Source of the DNA: Casuarina equisetifolia
Taxonomy: Eukaryota > Streptophyta > Magnoliopsida > Fagales > Casuarinaceae
Length of the DNA stretch: 64,000 bases
Direction of reading: 5' to 3'
NCBI GenBank assembly: GCA_028551475.1
Contig: CM052358.1
Coordinates: 11,391,938 to 11,455,937, forward strand
Each line of letters begins with the position of its first letter. Within the stretch, counting starts at the first letter, position 1. Position numbers and translations under genes: made by a program. Under the pieces are notes generated by a model, which saw only the letters and a program-made list of their open reading frames with translations, ran no database searches and was not told where the DNA came from. This document shows positions 23,981 through 35,063 of this stretch, piece after piece.

Positions 23981-26842
23981 TGACAATTTTAATCTTTTAT
24001 AGTGGTACCTTTAATACCGTATATTAATGTTCTATGGAATTTGAACGAGTTGTCTATTTTACTACAATTGCAAAATTTACATTCTGTCGCTTAACTAGCT
24101 AGTTCACTAGTGAGTTAGCAAGGGCTTCAATCATAAGGTCTGAAGTTTGACACCCTCTATGTGTGTTGTAATATTAAAAAATAAAAATATAAAAAAAATT
24201 AAACTATCCAAATTTTACTTCAGAATGCAAGTTATCCATCTATGCTACAAGATACTGAAAAGGATTCTAGAGAAAATGAGTCTTTTAATTCTTCTATGGC
24301 CATTAATGATGTCATATTTTCACTTAATATAGACAACAACAATCTATTCAAATTGTTTTAGTATATGAAGAAAAACAACATCATGTATCAGGTGAATGCT
24401 CTTGCTTTATTGTATGACAATTTATCATTCAATTCTTTCTTGCTCTTGCCCTATTCTAGATGTAAAAATTACTTAGTTTATAAGGTAAGTGGATATGGTG
24501 ACAAAATGACTAGCTTGAAAGAATGTTCAACTTGTAATAACACTAGAGAGTGTAGCAAAAAGGAAAATACTTTGGAAGGTTTCCAGGCTTTGTTTGATAT
24601 GTTGCTGTCATAGACAAATATTGATGGTGATGGAAGTATTATTGTCTCACGGCTTCGACCAACACACTCCTTGTAAAAAGGATACATAAAATATGTCATG
24701 CTTTCTGGTGAAAAGATCTTTTATGAGGTTTTCAAAAGATTGCTTATTTTGACATGTATAAATTTTTATTATAATTCAACTTACTTATGTGCCCCCTACC
24801 TTTATAATTAAACTTTTACCTTCGTGTAGATTGTCGACCAAGCATATGTTGTTGTACTGGTTAACGAAAATTTGCAATCCATAGAAGAAACAAAGGAGCG
24901 AGTGTTCCCTTGGCTACCACTAGATGGATTGTATTTCTTTTCTTATAGTCACATTGTTGGCCTAAAAAGTATACTGCCAATTGTAGTTTCTTATGGCCCT
25001 TTTGGCTAGTCATTTGATTTTAGCTATGGCTTTAGAAGCTTGCCAATTATGGTCAGGATAGATTTCTTTCTAATTCTTTATGAAAGCTACTAATCTTCCT
25101 ACACTCTTGGTAATGTAGGTGGCCATTTCCTCACCTAAAGAATTAATTTACTTAGTAACTTCGCATAAGAACTGTTATTATTCAAATTTCTTTCTTTTAG
25201 CAACTACTAGGTTCATGTATTGAAAGAAATAATGGTTATTTCTTATGTATTTTATATTTTATTTTTCCTAAAAACTATTATGCGGGGTTCTTGACTATGG
25301 TGTGTTTATGGGCTTGAATTTATAGATAAAAGAGTTAAGGTTGTTGCTTTACAATTTAGTAATAGTGGTTCCTTAGGGAATTGTTGTATTCTTCTCTACA
25401 TTTGAGTATGAAGGACATGTCTATGAGGCATGAAAGGTTATAGGTATATTGGAAAGAATTACTAAGAAGAAACACTTATTTAGGGAGCCTAGTAAAAGCA
25501 TAAATGTGAGATATGTTCTCAAGGAATACAAGGAAGTAATTGATACATTGTCTCTTGGGGATTCTAAAGATAATCTTACTTCTCAAAATGGTGCAATTCT
25601 TCTTGCCATTATGGGAGGAAAGATATCAAAAGGTATCAACTTAAGAGACAAGATGAGTCGATGTATAGTCATGGTTAGCCTACTATATCCTTATCTTTTG
25701 GACTTTCAACTGATTGAAAGGGTAAAGCATATCGAAAGTCTAGGAAATACAAATTCCATTACAATTTTAACATTTTCAGTCATTAAAAAAGTTTATAATG
25801 GAGATGTAAAGGCCGGTTTTAAGATCTTAACATATTACAAAGGTAGAGGAAAACAATATTATGAAAATCTTTGCATGAAAGTGGTAAATCAATCAATTAG
25901 TAAGTGATTTAGTAGACCTTTTTGCTATAGTACAATATTACCTTTATAAGAACTTGTTGAAGCCTAGTAAACTATATAGTTTAGTTAATAGGATGTCATA
26001 TGATGTCTAAAATGCATTAGAAGGCAACCATTCTCTAATTCTATTCATATTTTCAAAACTTTCACATGTAGTGTGCCAAAGTGTGTATATGTTATCTTTA
26101 TAGATATTAGGTGTTTTGTTAGGCCACCTCACCATGTTATGCAAGGTATTGCATCAAAAAATTACAAATTTATTTTTGTCCCCCTTTTCATAGATTTAAC
26201 TATGCTGGTTTTTATGTTAAACTTTTATTGATATATTGACATTACATGTTTATTACAAGTAGAGTGATTTGGCATGTAAATCGTTGTGCATCCATTTTAT
26301 TAGTTGACACTTGGTATGCATCTAATTTGTTGACTAAAAGCTTTCCTCACATAACTAACAAGCTCTCACAGTGGTTAAAAGATAGATTAGTCTCTTGTAC
26401 TAGTGGCTATGGCGAAGTCCAAAGGCAGTTACATTAGTTCTTTAAGTTCAACAAGAAGAGAGAGTGTTCATAGAATGTTTTGTAAATTTCCCAATTGCAT
26501 TTATAGGTGTTGACTAACAAATTTCTCAAAGCTATCCATTAACATTTGGTAGTTCCTAGAACAATTTTAATATATTTTAGATTGGTAACTTTTATCATGG
26601 TGCAAAAGTAAGAGCTTGATCTTATGTTCTAAAGCAAACTTCATTACTTGATACATTATCTTTCCATGTGATTCTTACATTTTGTTATGTTAATAATGTA
26701 ATTTGTTAGGAATAGGTTGTGAAGGGGTTTAAAGCCACTATAACCATCAATAATGAAAGGGATTAGAGCCACCATGAATTCTTTCACATTAATGACATGT
26801 TCCCTATAATCAATCATAGTATAACTACTTTGAGATTCCAAG
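23981..26842 (+). pseudogene. CHL1/DDX11-like fragment, array copy 9 (long, best preserved exon C)
   Basis: Exons are A (24390-24735), B (24828-25040), C (25325-25905) and a full D (26260-26460), then about 380 bp of 3' flank. Most of exon C is one open frame (25449-25907: GGKISKGINLRDKMSRCIVM, YYENLCMKVVNQSIS), with one in-frame stop just upstream. It corresponds to copy 3 and is the best place to read the ancestral protein. Confidence 0.83.
24092..24205 (+). repeat. SINE-like relic in array copy 9
   Basis: Same position in the unit and the most degraded: TAGTTCACTAGTG, then GAAGTTTGACACCC and an A-rich tail. Confidence 0.38.
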
Positions 26843-28038
26843 CAATTTGGTAATAGTGGTTCCTTAGGGAATTGTTGTATTCTTCTTTTCATTTGAGTAT
26901 GAAAGATAGGTTTATGAGGCATGGAAGGCTATTGGTATATTGGAAAGAATTACGAAGAAGAAACGCTCATTTAAAGAGCCTAAAAAAGCATAGATATAGA
27001 ATATGTTCTCAAGGAATACAATTAATTAATACATTATCTCTTGGTGATTCTAAAGATAATCCTACTTCTCAAAATGATGCAATTTTTCTTGCTATTATGG
27101 GAGGAAAGATATCAGAAGGTATCAACTTAAATGATGGGATGGGTTGATGTATAATCATGGTTGACTTCCCATATCCTAATCTTTCAGACTTTCAGTTGAT
27201 TGAGTGGGTAAACCATATTGAAGGTCTAGGAAATACAAATTTCATTACAACTTTGACATCTCTAGTCATGAATAAAGTTTACAACTTAGATGTAAAGGCT
27301 GGTTTTGAGATTGTAAAAGGTTACTAGGGTAGATGAAAATAATATTATGAAAATCTTTGCATAATTCTGATTTTTTTTTATCCCCCCTTTCATACATTTA
27401 ACTACATGAGTTTTTATGTTGAACTTTCATTAATATATTAACATTACTTATTTGTTACAGGTAAAGCAATTTATCATGTAAACAACTATGCAACAATTTT
27501 ATTAGTTACCACTTGGTATGCATCTAATCCCTCAACTAAAAGCTTTCCTCACATAGCTAACAAAGTCCCACAATGGATAAAAAATCAATTGGTCTTTTGT
27601 ATTGGTGGCAATGAAGCAGTCTAAAGGTAGTTGCATCAGTTCTTCAAATTCAACAACAGAAAATGTCCATAGAATGTTTTGTAAATTGACCAACTACATT
27701 TATAGGTGTTGACTAACAAATTTCTCAAATTTATCCATCAACATTTGGTAGCTCCCAGAACAACTTGAATATACTCCATATTGGTAACTTCTATCATGAT
27801 ATAAAAGCTACAGCTTGATCTTGTGTTCTAAAGAAAATTTCATTACTTGCTACATTGTCCCTGCATGTGATTCTTACATTTTTCTGTTAATAACGTAATT
27901 AGTTAGGAATAAGTTGTGAAGGGGGTTTAAAGCCACCATAACCATAAATAGTGAAGGGTTTAGAGCCACCTTGAATTCCTTAACATAGTTGACATGTTCC
28001 CTTGAGTTAATCATACTATAACTATATTGAGATTCCAA
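26843..28038 (+). pseudogene. CHL1/DDX11-like fragment, array copy 10 (short)
   Basis: It begins at exon C with the same junction as copies 4, 5 and 11. Exon C is uninterrupted at GGKISEGINLNDGMG (about 27098-27140), so this is the empty site for the LTR found in copy 4. It shares the loss of the motif VI exon end with copy 4 (AATCTTTGCATAATTCTG, about 27350). Exon D is at about 27465-27670. Confidence 0.8.
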
Positions 28039-29137
28039 GCAATTTGGTAATAGTGGTTCCTTAAGGAATTCTTGTATTCTCCTTTTCGTTTGAGTTAAAA
28101 GAGTGGTCTATGAGACATGGCAACTAAAGAAATATTGGAAAGAATTATGAAGAAGGAACACTTATTTAAGGAGCTTAGAAAAGTACATATGTGGAATTTG
28201 TTATCAAGAAATACAAGTAATTGATTCAATGTCTCTTGAGGATTCTAAAGATAATCCTACTTCTCAAAATGGTGCAATTCTTCTTACCATTGTGGACAGA
28301 AAGACATCAAAAGGTATCAACTTAAGTGATGGGATGAGTCTATGTATAGTCATGGTTAGTTTGTCATATCCTTATCTTTTGGACTTTTAGCTAATTGAAA
28401 GGGTAAAACATATTAAAGGTCTAGGAAATACAAATTCCATTACAACTCTAACATTTTCAGTCATTAACAAAGTTTACAATGGAGATGTAAAGGCTAGTTT
28501 TGCGATCATAAAAGTTACAAAGTTAGAGGAAAACAATACTATAAAAATCTTTGCATGAAAATGGTAAATCAATCAATTGGTAAGTAATTTAGTTGACTTT
28601 TCTGTTAAAGTACAATATTAACTTTATAAGACCTTGTTAAAGCCCAATAAACTATATGGTTTAGTTAATGGGATGTCATATGATGTCTAAAATGCATTAG
28701 AAGGCAACCACACTCTGATTCTATTCATATTTGCAAAACTTTCACATGTAGTGCGCCAATATGTATATGATCTCTTTATAGATATTAAGTGTTTTGTCAT
28801 GCCACATCACCGCGCTATACATGGTATTGCATCAAAAAAATTACAAACTTTTTTTGTCTCCCCTTTCATACATTTAATTATGTGGGTTTTTATGTTGAAC
28901 TTTTATGGATATATTGACATTATTTATTTGTTACAAGTATAGTGATTCAACATGTTAATGACTATGCAATGATTTTATTGGTTGACACTTGGTATGCATC
29001 TAATACCTTGACTAAAAGCTTTCCTTACACAACTAACAAGCTCCCACAATGGATAAAAGATCGACTAGTCTCTTGTATTGGTGGCTATGGTGAATTCCAA
29101 AGGCCGCTACATTAATTCTTCAAATTCAACAAGAAGA
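28039..29137 (+). pseudogene. CHL1/DDX11-like fragment, array copy 11 (short, cut by Copia)
   Basis: It has exon C (28040-28585) and exon D (28945-29137). It shares the DRKTSKGINLSDGMS variant with copy 5. The copy ends at the FKFNKK-coding positions, where Copia sequence starts directly at 29138. Confidence 0.8.
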
Positions 29138-31512
29138 TTACCCTAATTTACATCCATATGCTCAACATAAATTAAAGCCTTGTTCACATCCATGTGTTTT
29201 CCTAGGCTACCTAACAGGTTATAAAGGCTACCGATGCCTTTGTCTGACCTCCAAACATTTCTACATAGTAGCAGATGCCTCCTTTGATGAAAATAATTTT
29301 CCATTTCACAAGGCATCCAAGTCTCTCACTAATCATGAGACACCCACTATTCCTCTTCAAATATCTATTCCCTCCTCATCCAGGCCCTTAGTTCCCTCAG
29401 AACCATCACATACTCCAGCCTCCTCTATATCTTAACCACCTACCCAACCCAAGGCACCACCTCCCTCTTCTACTTCCTCTACTCATCCCATGACTACACG
29501 TCTCAAAGGTCGTATCATATCTCGACGCACATTAACACGTCAACAAACATATGCTTTAACTGTTGTGTCTCATCCTCTAAAAGAACCCACTTGCTTCACT
29601 GAAGCCAACAAACATTCGGAATGGTGCCAAGCCATGGCTAAAGAATATACGGCCTTAATTAAAAATCAAACTTGGGAACTTGTCCCTTCCTCTCCTAACA
29701 TCAAACCCATCGATTGCAAATGGGTTTATAAAATTAAACGTCACTCTGATGGGACCCTTAAATGCTATAAGGCACGCTTAGTTGCCAAAGGATTTCACCA
29801 ACGTCCTAGTATTGATTATATCAAAACTTTTAGTCCAGTTGCTAAACTTGTGACTATACGGACTCTTTTATCCCTTGCTTTTAGTAACGGTTGGACTATT
29901 CATCAATTAGACGTTAAAAATGCCTTCCTCCATAGCCATCTTAATATGAAAGTTTTCATGCAACAACCCTAGGGTTTCATTGATCCTTAAAACCCTAATC
30001 ACATATGTTGTCTTTGTCGCTCCCTCTATGGACTTAAACAAGCCCCCTACGCTTGGAATCAATGACTATCGCAATTTTTACAGCAAATTGGTTTTTCCAT
30101 TTCCACCACTGACTCCTCCTTATTTTTTAAACATACTTTCACATATAGCTTCTTTCTTCTTGTATATGTGGATGACATTATTTTTACTGGAAGCTCTAAT
30201 GCCCCTCTTTCAAATATTCTTCAACAACTACAAACTGAATTTGATATTAAAGATCTCGGTAATCTACATTATTTTCTCAGCATAGAAGCTCTCTCCACTT
30301 CTACTGGCCTTTTACTCCACCAAGCCAAATTTGTTCATGAAATTCTTCATCGTGCCAACATGAGTGATGCCTGTGGTGTGTCAACTCCATGCACCATAAG
30401 TACTCCACCCTCTTTTCATGATGGTGACCTGGTACCCGAACCTACTCAATATCGGAGTATTGTTAGTGCCCTTCAATATCTAACCCTTACCCGTCTTGAC
30501 ATTGCCTTTGTGGTTAATAATGCTTGTCAATATATGCATGCCCCAACAAGCACTCATTGGATTTTTGTTAAATGTATTTTAAGATTTCTTACAGATACAC
30601 CTCGCTATGGGATTCTCCTCACCAAATCCTCCTCCCCTCAACTTCATGCATACTCTGATGCCAGATGGGTAAGAGATTGTGACGACTGCCGTCCACTAGC
30701 AGATTTTGTATCTTCCTTGGATCCAATCTCATATCATGGAGTTCTCGTAAACAGAAAATTGTCACTCGATCAAGCACCGAAGCTGAATTCAAATCCTTGG
30801 TTGATACTGCTACTGAACTTATTTGGATTGAAGCTCTTCTCAAAGATTTGAAGTATCATCTCTCTGCTCCTCTAACTCTATGGTGCGACAACCTTTCTGC
30901 CCTTTATCTTTCCACCAATCTTGTGTTTCATGCTCGTACCAAACATGTGGAAATTGACTTCCACTTTGTTCGTGAATGAATCAAGAACCGCAAACTTCAT
31001 ATCCACTTTATCTCATCTGTGGATCAACTTGCTGACATTTTTACCAAAGGACTATCATCCTCTCGCTTTGCCATTCTTCAACACAAGCTTACAGTTCGCT
31101 GCGATCCTTCAGCTTGCGAGAGGGTGTTAAGAGACAAATCAGCAGTCCACGTCAACATTGCCACATCAGCACCTCATCTTGCCATGTCAACCTTCATTAA
31201 ACAGTCAGCCGTCCACGTGGCACCTCAAGTCCACGTCAGCCCTGCACCTCTCTTCCCCGACGCGCAGCCCTCCTATCCGAAATCTCCAGCCAGATCTGCG
31301 CACCGCTTGATAGGCAAATCTCACCGGAAATGTTTCCTTTCTCATCCGCTTGATATAGGGTTTTATTTTCCTTTTGTATACGTTTGTGATATGTCTATAA
31401 ATTAGACATCGTTCTGTACGAATTTTTCATCGAATTGAAATATCTCATTTTCCGCATATTGTTAGGGTTCTTTGTGTTCTTCATGTTCTTGAGAAATTGA
31501 TTCAATTTCTCA
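29138..31512 (+). mobile_element. Ty1/Copia retrotransposon fossil, 5'-truncated
   Basis: Parts in order: the end of the integrase region with its linker (from about 29138), the reverse transcriptase of the RVT_2 type (about 29590-30300, with CKWVYKIKRHSDGT and IHQLDVKNAFLH), and RNase H (about 30640-31100, with [12 protein letters not shown] and [12 protein letters not shown]). A purine-rich tract and the 3' LTR follow. Gag, protease, most of integrase and the 5' LTR are absent. The element is broken, with several frame disruptions. Its left edge joins array copy 11 and its right edge joins LTA3 copy 2 sequence. Confidence 0.9.
31125..31512 (+). repeat. 3' LTR of the Copia fossil
   Basis: It starts TGTTAAGAGAC right after the purine-rich GAGAGGG tract and contains a TATA-like CTATAAATTA near 31394. 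The end at CA (31511-31512) is my best guess, because the 5' LTR is missing and cannot be compared. Confidence 0.65.
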
Positions 31513-31531
31513 AGGATATTTCTTTTTAACT

Positions 31532-33453
31532 GGATTAATGACTCCAATCGTGAGAGATGTAGACCAGAAGATCATATCATCGATATCAATGGAGGTGATC
31601 TGTTAGTAATTTGGTCTGATGACTTCATTTTGGATTCCTTATCAGATTTGAGCCCGTATTTCTTTGTTTGTTCTCTTTTCCCCGAGGGAAAGATCATCTG
31701 CTTAAACGTAGTTTCACTTGAGAAACATGCACCGGTTAATTCTGTCCCCTTGATTGCTATGATATCTAATGAAATTAAATTGGTATGGAATCTAAAATAG
31801 AATGGTAATTAATTGAACTTGGAACTTAGATCCAGAAATAAAGTATTCTTTTAATGCACTTTATTTTGCAGTAGAAGAACGTAATCTATTTTCATTTTCC
31901 TTTCCTTCTTAACGATCTCAATTTTAATTTTAATCATTATCAATTCCTTTGCTGATTTTTGATCTTCAGGTAAAGGAACTGGCTGAGAAAGCAAGGGCAG
32001 GGAAGCTTTTGCCAAATGAATTCCTAAGGGGAACTTTTAGGTAAAATAAATTGTAATGTTCCTTGAGAGTTTTCGACAATCATCTATTTCATAAATTTTT
32101 TTTATTTTAATTGTCATCAGTACGCTGAACCTAATTACATATACACTTTTATTAAAAGGATCAATTTTAAACTTTCCTTCATAACTGTTATGCAGCGTCT
32201 CGAACTTCGGAATGTTTCCGGTGGACAATTTTTGTGCACAATAAACCCCCCACAGGTTCTCTCTCTCTGGGGTGATCTAGCTCTAGTTGTTTCTTGTTTG
32301 TCAATAACTTCACTAGTGATTACATTGGCTCTAGAATACAGAGACTCTCCGGTATAATTATGTGATCTATGAGTCAAAGTTGATAGTATTCTCTTCATTT
32401 ACTGGAAAATGGATGGCTTGTTTCCTAGTAAAGGAAACCCTAGGGTCAGGAATTTGAATACATAAGTTGCAAATAATCTTGTGGTGCTTTCAAATTAAAG
32501 ATCTCGTTTTGAAATATGTGCTAGACTATTCTGCCAACATCGTTGTTTAAAGCCATTTTCTAGATGCTGGGAAATTTAGATTTGGCTATCTACATTTAGT
32601 GGATGCCTTGTGTAGCTGTATTGTCTTATGAAGCTTTGTTCATCTCCTGCAGGCTGGCATCCTTGCTGTTGGTAGAGGCAACAAAGTTGTTGAACCAGTA
32701 ACTGGAAGTGATGGTATAGTTTTCACTGTCTATCCTTAATATTTTATGCATGTAATACCATATTAGATGACATTTATTTTTATACAGGAGTTGAGAGGCC
32801 GGCAGTTGCCACAAAAATGAACTTAACGTTATCTGCTGGTCATCGTGTTTTTGATGGCAAAGTTGGAGATACAATCTTCACTTCCAACGCAGTATACGAT
32901 ATGAATCTTTTCACATATCCATATGGTTTTCAAGACCAATCATCATCCCTCCTGGTTTTGGATACTACTTCATAATGATTAATCTTGCGAACACTTGCAC
33001 AGTGGACAATAGTAACTATTTCGCTGTCTTCTCATGCCTTCTGGTTTTGTAGTTATGTTAATCTTGAATAATTATGAGATAGGTTGGCTACCACCAGCAG
33101 GATGACAGACCATTTTTTTTTTCTGGAATGTCATAATGCCTCTGGCAACTAGTGAAGCTTGGAGTTGAAATATCCACTAATTTCTATTTGTTTTTGTTGG
33201 CAAACAAAATTATATAGAGGGTTCTGATATACTTTATTTCTTGTTTAAATTTGTTGTCCTCTGTTGTCCAGTTGATTGCCTATTCAAGAGACTTACTTGC
33301 AATGAAAAGGCCACGTAGACAGCCACAGCAACATACTTCGTCGCTATTCATATTGTTTGAGTACTTGCTTACCAGGTTACACTTTTTTCCTGTAGGTGCA
33401 TTCCTCACAGCTTTGCGATCAAATTCAGCGATATACGAGGACTTTTTTTATAA
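31532..33453 (+). pseudogene. LTA3 duplicate, 3' exons only, decayed
   Basis: It contains six exons matching LTA3: 31532-31594 (LMTPIVRDVDQKIISSISME), 31970-32040 (VKELAEKARAGKLLPNEF), 32196-32255, 32653-32713, 32788-32868 and 33396-33453. A base loss in the third exon brings a stop soon after VDNFCA. The donor after KVG reads AT instead of GT at 32869. A base loss in the last exon shifts the frame after ALRSN. The 5' part of the gene is replaced by Copia sequence. It also shows what the two exons left of the window should look like in the intact copy. Confidence 0.9.
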
Positions 33454-35063
33454 GTACAAGGGGAAACCCCCTGAATTGAGTACTGAGACTTCCCAGAGAT
33501 CAACTATGGTGAAAGGTGTAACTCAAAAATTTTCAGACTAACTTGCGATTTCTTCCCAAGTAGCCCTTCATTCGACCATCTTGCTTATTGTGTATTTATT
33601 TGTTACTTACACCCGGCTTCACCAAAGAGAAGCCAAATTGTTGAGGCTCATAGATCCTGAGGTTTTGCATGATTTCAGGTGCTAATGTTCTGAGGTTTCA
33701 GACAGTTGCCTGTGGTTTTCTGGACATGGAAAACACAACGGTTACTAGGTTCTGATTTTTCTTTCATCAAACATAATGTTGTAGCTTTGAGCTTCATTTT
33801 GAAGAATAATAAATGGGTAATACACATCATCAATAGACTTAAAGTTTTCTATGTGCCGCGTTTAGTCATCTTTTTCCTCCAATAATGTTGTTAGCTGTTA
33901 TTGATGTTGATGTGGATAGAAAATGTTCATTACATTGATATCAGTGGTTCCTGAACGAGACCCAAGCTTGCTTATTCTTCGTACTGATAATTTGTTATTC
34001 TGCTGCTTGCATATTTGAGATAAATCAGTTACAGAGGAGACCCCGATGTAAGGCCACCATGAATTTAAGAGCCAAGAATTCTTCTTTTAAGCGCCGAACC
34101 ATGCAAAGGTGGAATGAGATATGTTGCAGGCTTCAAAAGGACAATTATCTAATTTCGTTGTACTATGGCATTAGCTTCTCCAATGTGTTGTGTTGCATAT
34201 TATACTATGGTCACAATTTAGAAGCACAATCGCACACTCAACTAGTCCCACCACATAACATGGTAGCTTTATGTGCGAAGAATGAACAACTAGACAACTC
34301 TTTCTTTTGCACTTTCCTTTGTTTCCAGAGAAAGAAACCACCCAGATTCAAAGACTATTCATTAAGAGACTGATCCTTCGGATTTCTATGATCCTATTGT
34401 GGGCTGCCTTACCAAAAATGAAGAAGTGTGTTTCCCTCTTAAGAATTCAGGTGAAATACAATGAACAATTGCCAACGCCCTAAAAACAAAAACAATATCA
34501 GAATATTTTTGCCCATTAAAAAATGTTGTCCTCTTTCACAGCAAGTGGTTCGTACCACTGAGGACAAAAGCCAGCAGCTTTCCTTGCTTCCTCGTTGAAG
34601 GGTGGCTTCAGTAATCCCCTGAAATGCGTCCTCACTACTGAGTGAAACTTTTGAGCTACTTCATTTTCCTCCAGCATTTTTCCACTCTTTCCTGCCCCAC
34701 CTGGATATACCACACTGCCCTGATCCTGAGCAGGATTTTCAGCCCTCTGGCAAAGATATTTAAACCACTTAAGGCCAGCAGCACAATGGTTAATCTCTTC
34801 TGGGTAAACCACTCTTTCCAATAAGTCTGCCGTCTCATTATCACCTCCATTTCGAAACCGAGAAATGGTTGTAGGCAGCACATCTACTCCTCTAGCCTGC
34901 GTTCAAGTCCAACTGGGTTATGATTCACCAAACTATCATTCACTGACGGAATGTTTGAACTCCACAAAGCAAGCAGGATGGAAGTATACATATATTTGGA
35001 GAAATTCAAGGAGATGGAGGCATCTCCACAAATGTAAGGAATCAATTCGTCTCAAAAATCCAG
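32133..35063 (+). repeat. Segmental duplication, right copy (LTA3/DUF455 junction)
   Basis: It aligns with 1-3085 and lacks the SINE found there. The alignment ends at 35063 in intron 3 of DUF455 (left copy CCAG then CCTGAAC; right copy CCAG then an A run). Differences are scattered substitutions and short indels, with coding and non-coding parts about equally similar, which suggests a fairly recent event. Confidence 0.92.

Larger units (their letters stand above)
8401..29137 (+). repeat. Tandem array of CHL1/DDX11 helicase gene 3' halves (eleven copies)
   Basis: Eleven direct copies of the same intron-containing gene segment follow each other. Recognisable exons, in order, are A (NALA-LYDN, SGYGDKMASLKEC, FQALFDMLLS), B (VVLAGG-LQPIEETRERLFPW, CSHIV, FGQSFDF), C (GIVVFFS-FEYEG, GGKISKGINLSDGMGR, YYENLCMK-VNQSIG) and D (ILLVDTWYAS, PQWIKDRLVSC-GYGEVQRQLH). 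These match the C-terminal half of the Fe-S cluster DNA helicase CHL1/DDX11/CTF1, including helicase motifs V and VI. Introns are retained, so copying was at DNA level. Two copy types exist: long (exons A-D) and short (C-D). No copy is open throughout, and the N-terminal half is absent. Confidence 0.87.

Noticed and set aside
25449-25907. A 152-codon open frame as a real small helicase gene
   Set aside because: It is the open part of exon C in array copy 9. It lacks the ATP-binding half, has a stop just upstream and no start context of its own.
8401-29137. A CRISPR-like or satellite array
   Set aside because: Units are 1.2-2.9 kb with exon-intron structure and clear helicase homology.
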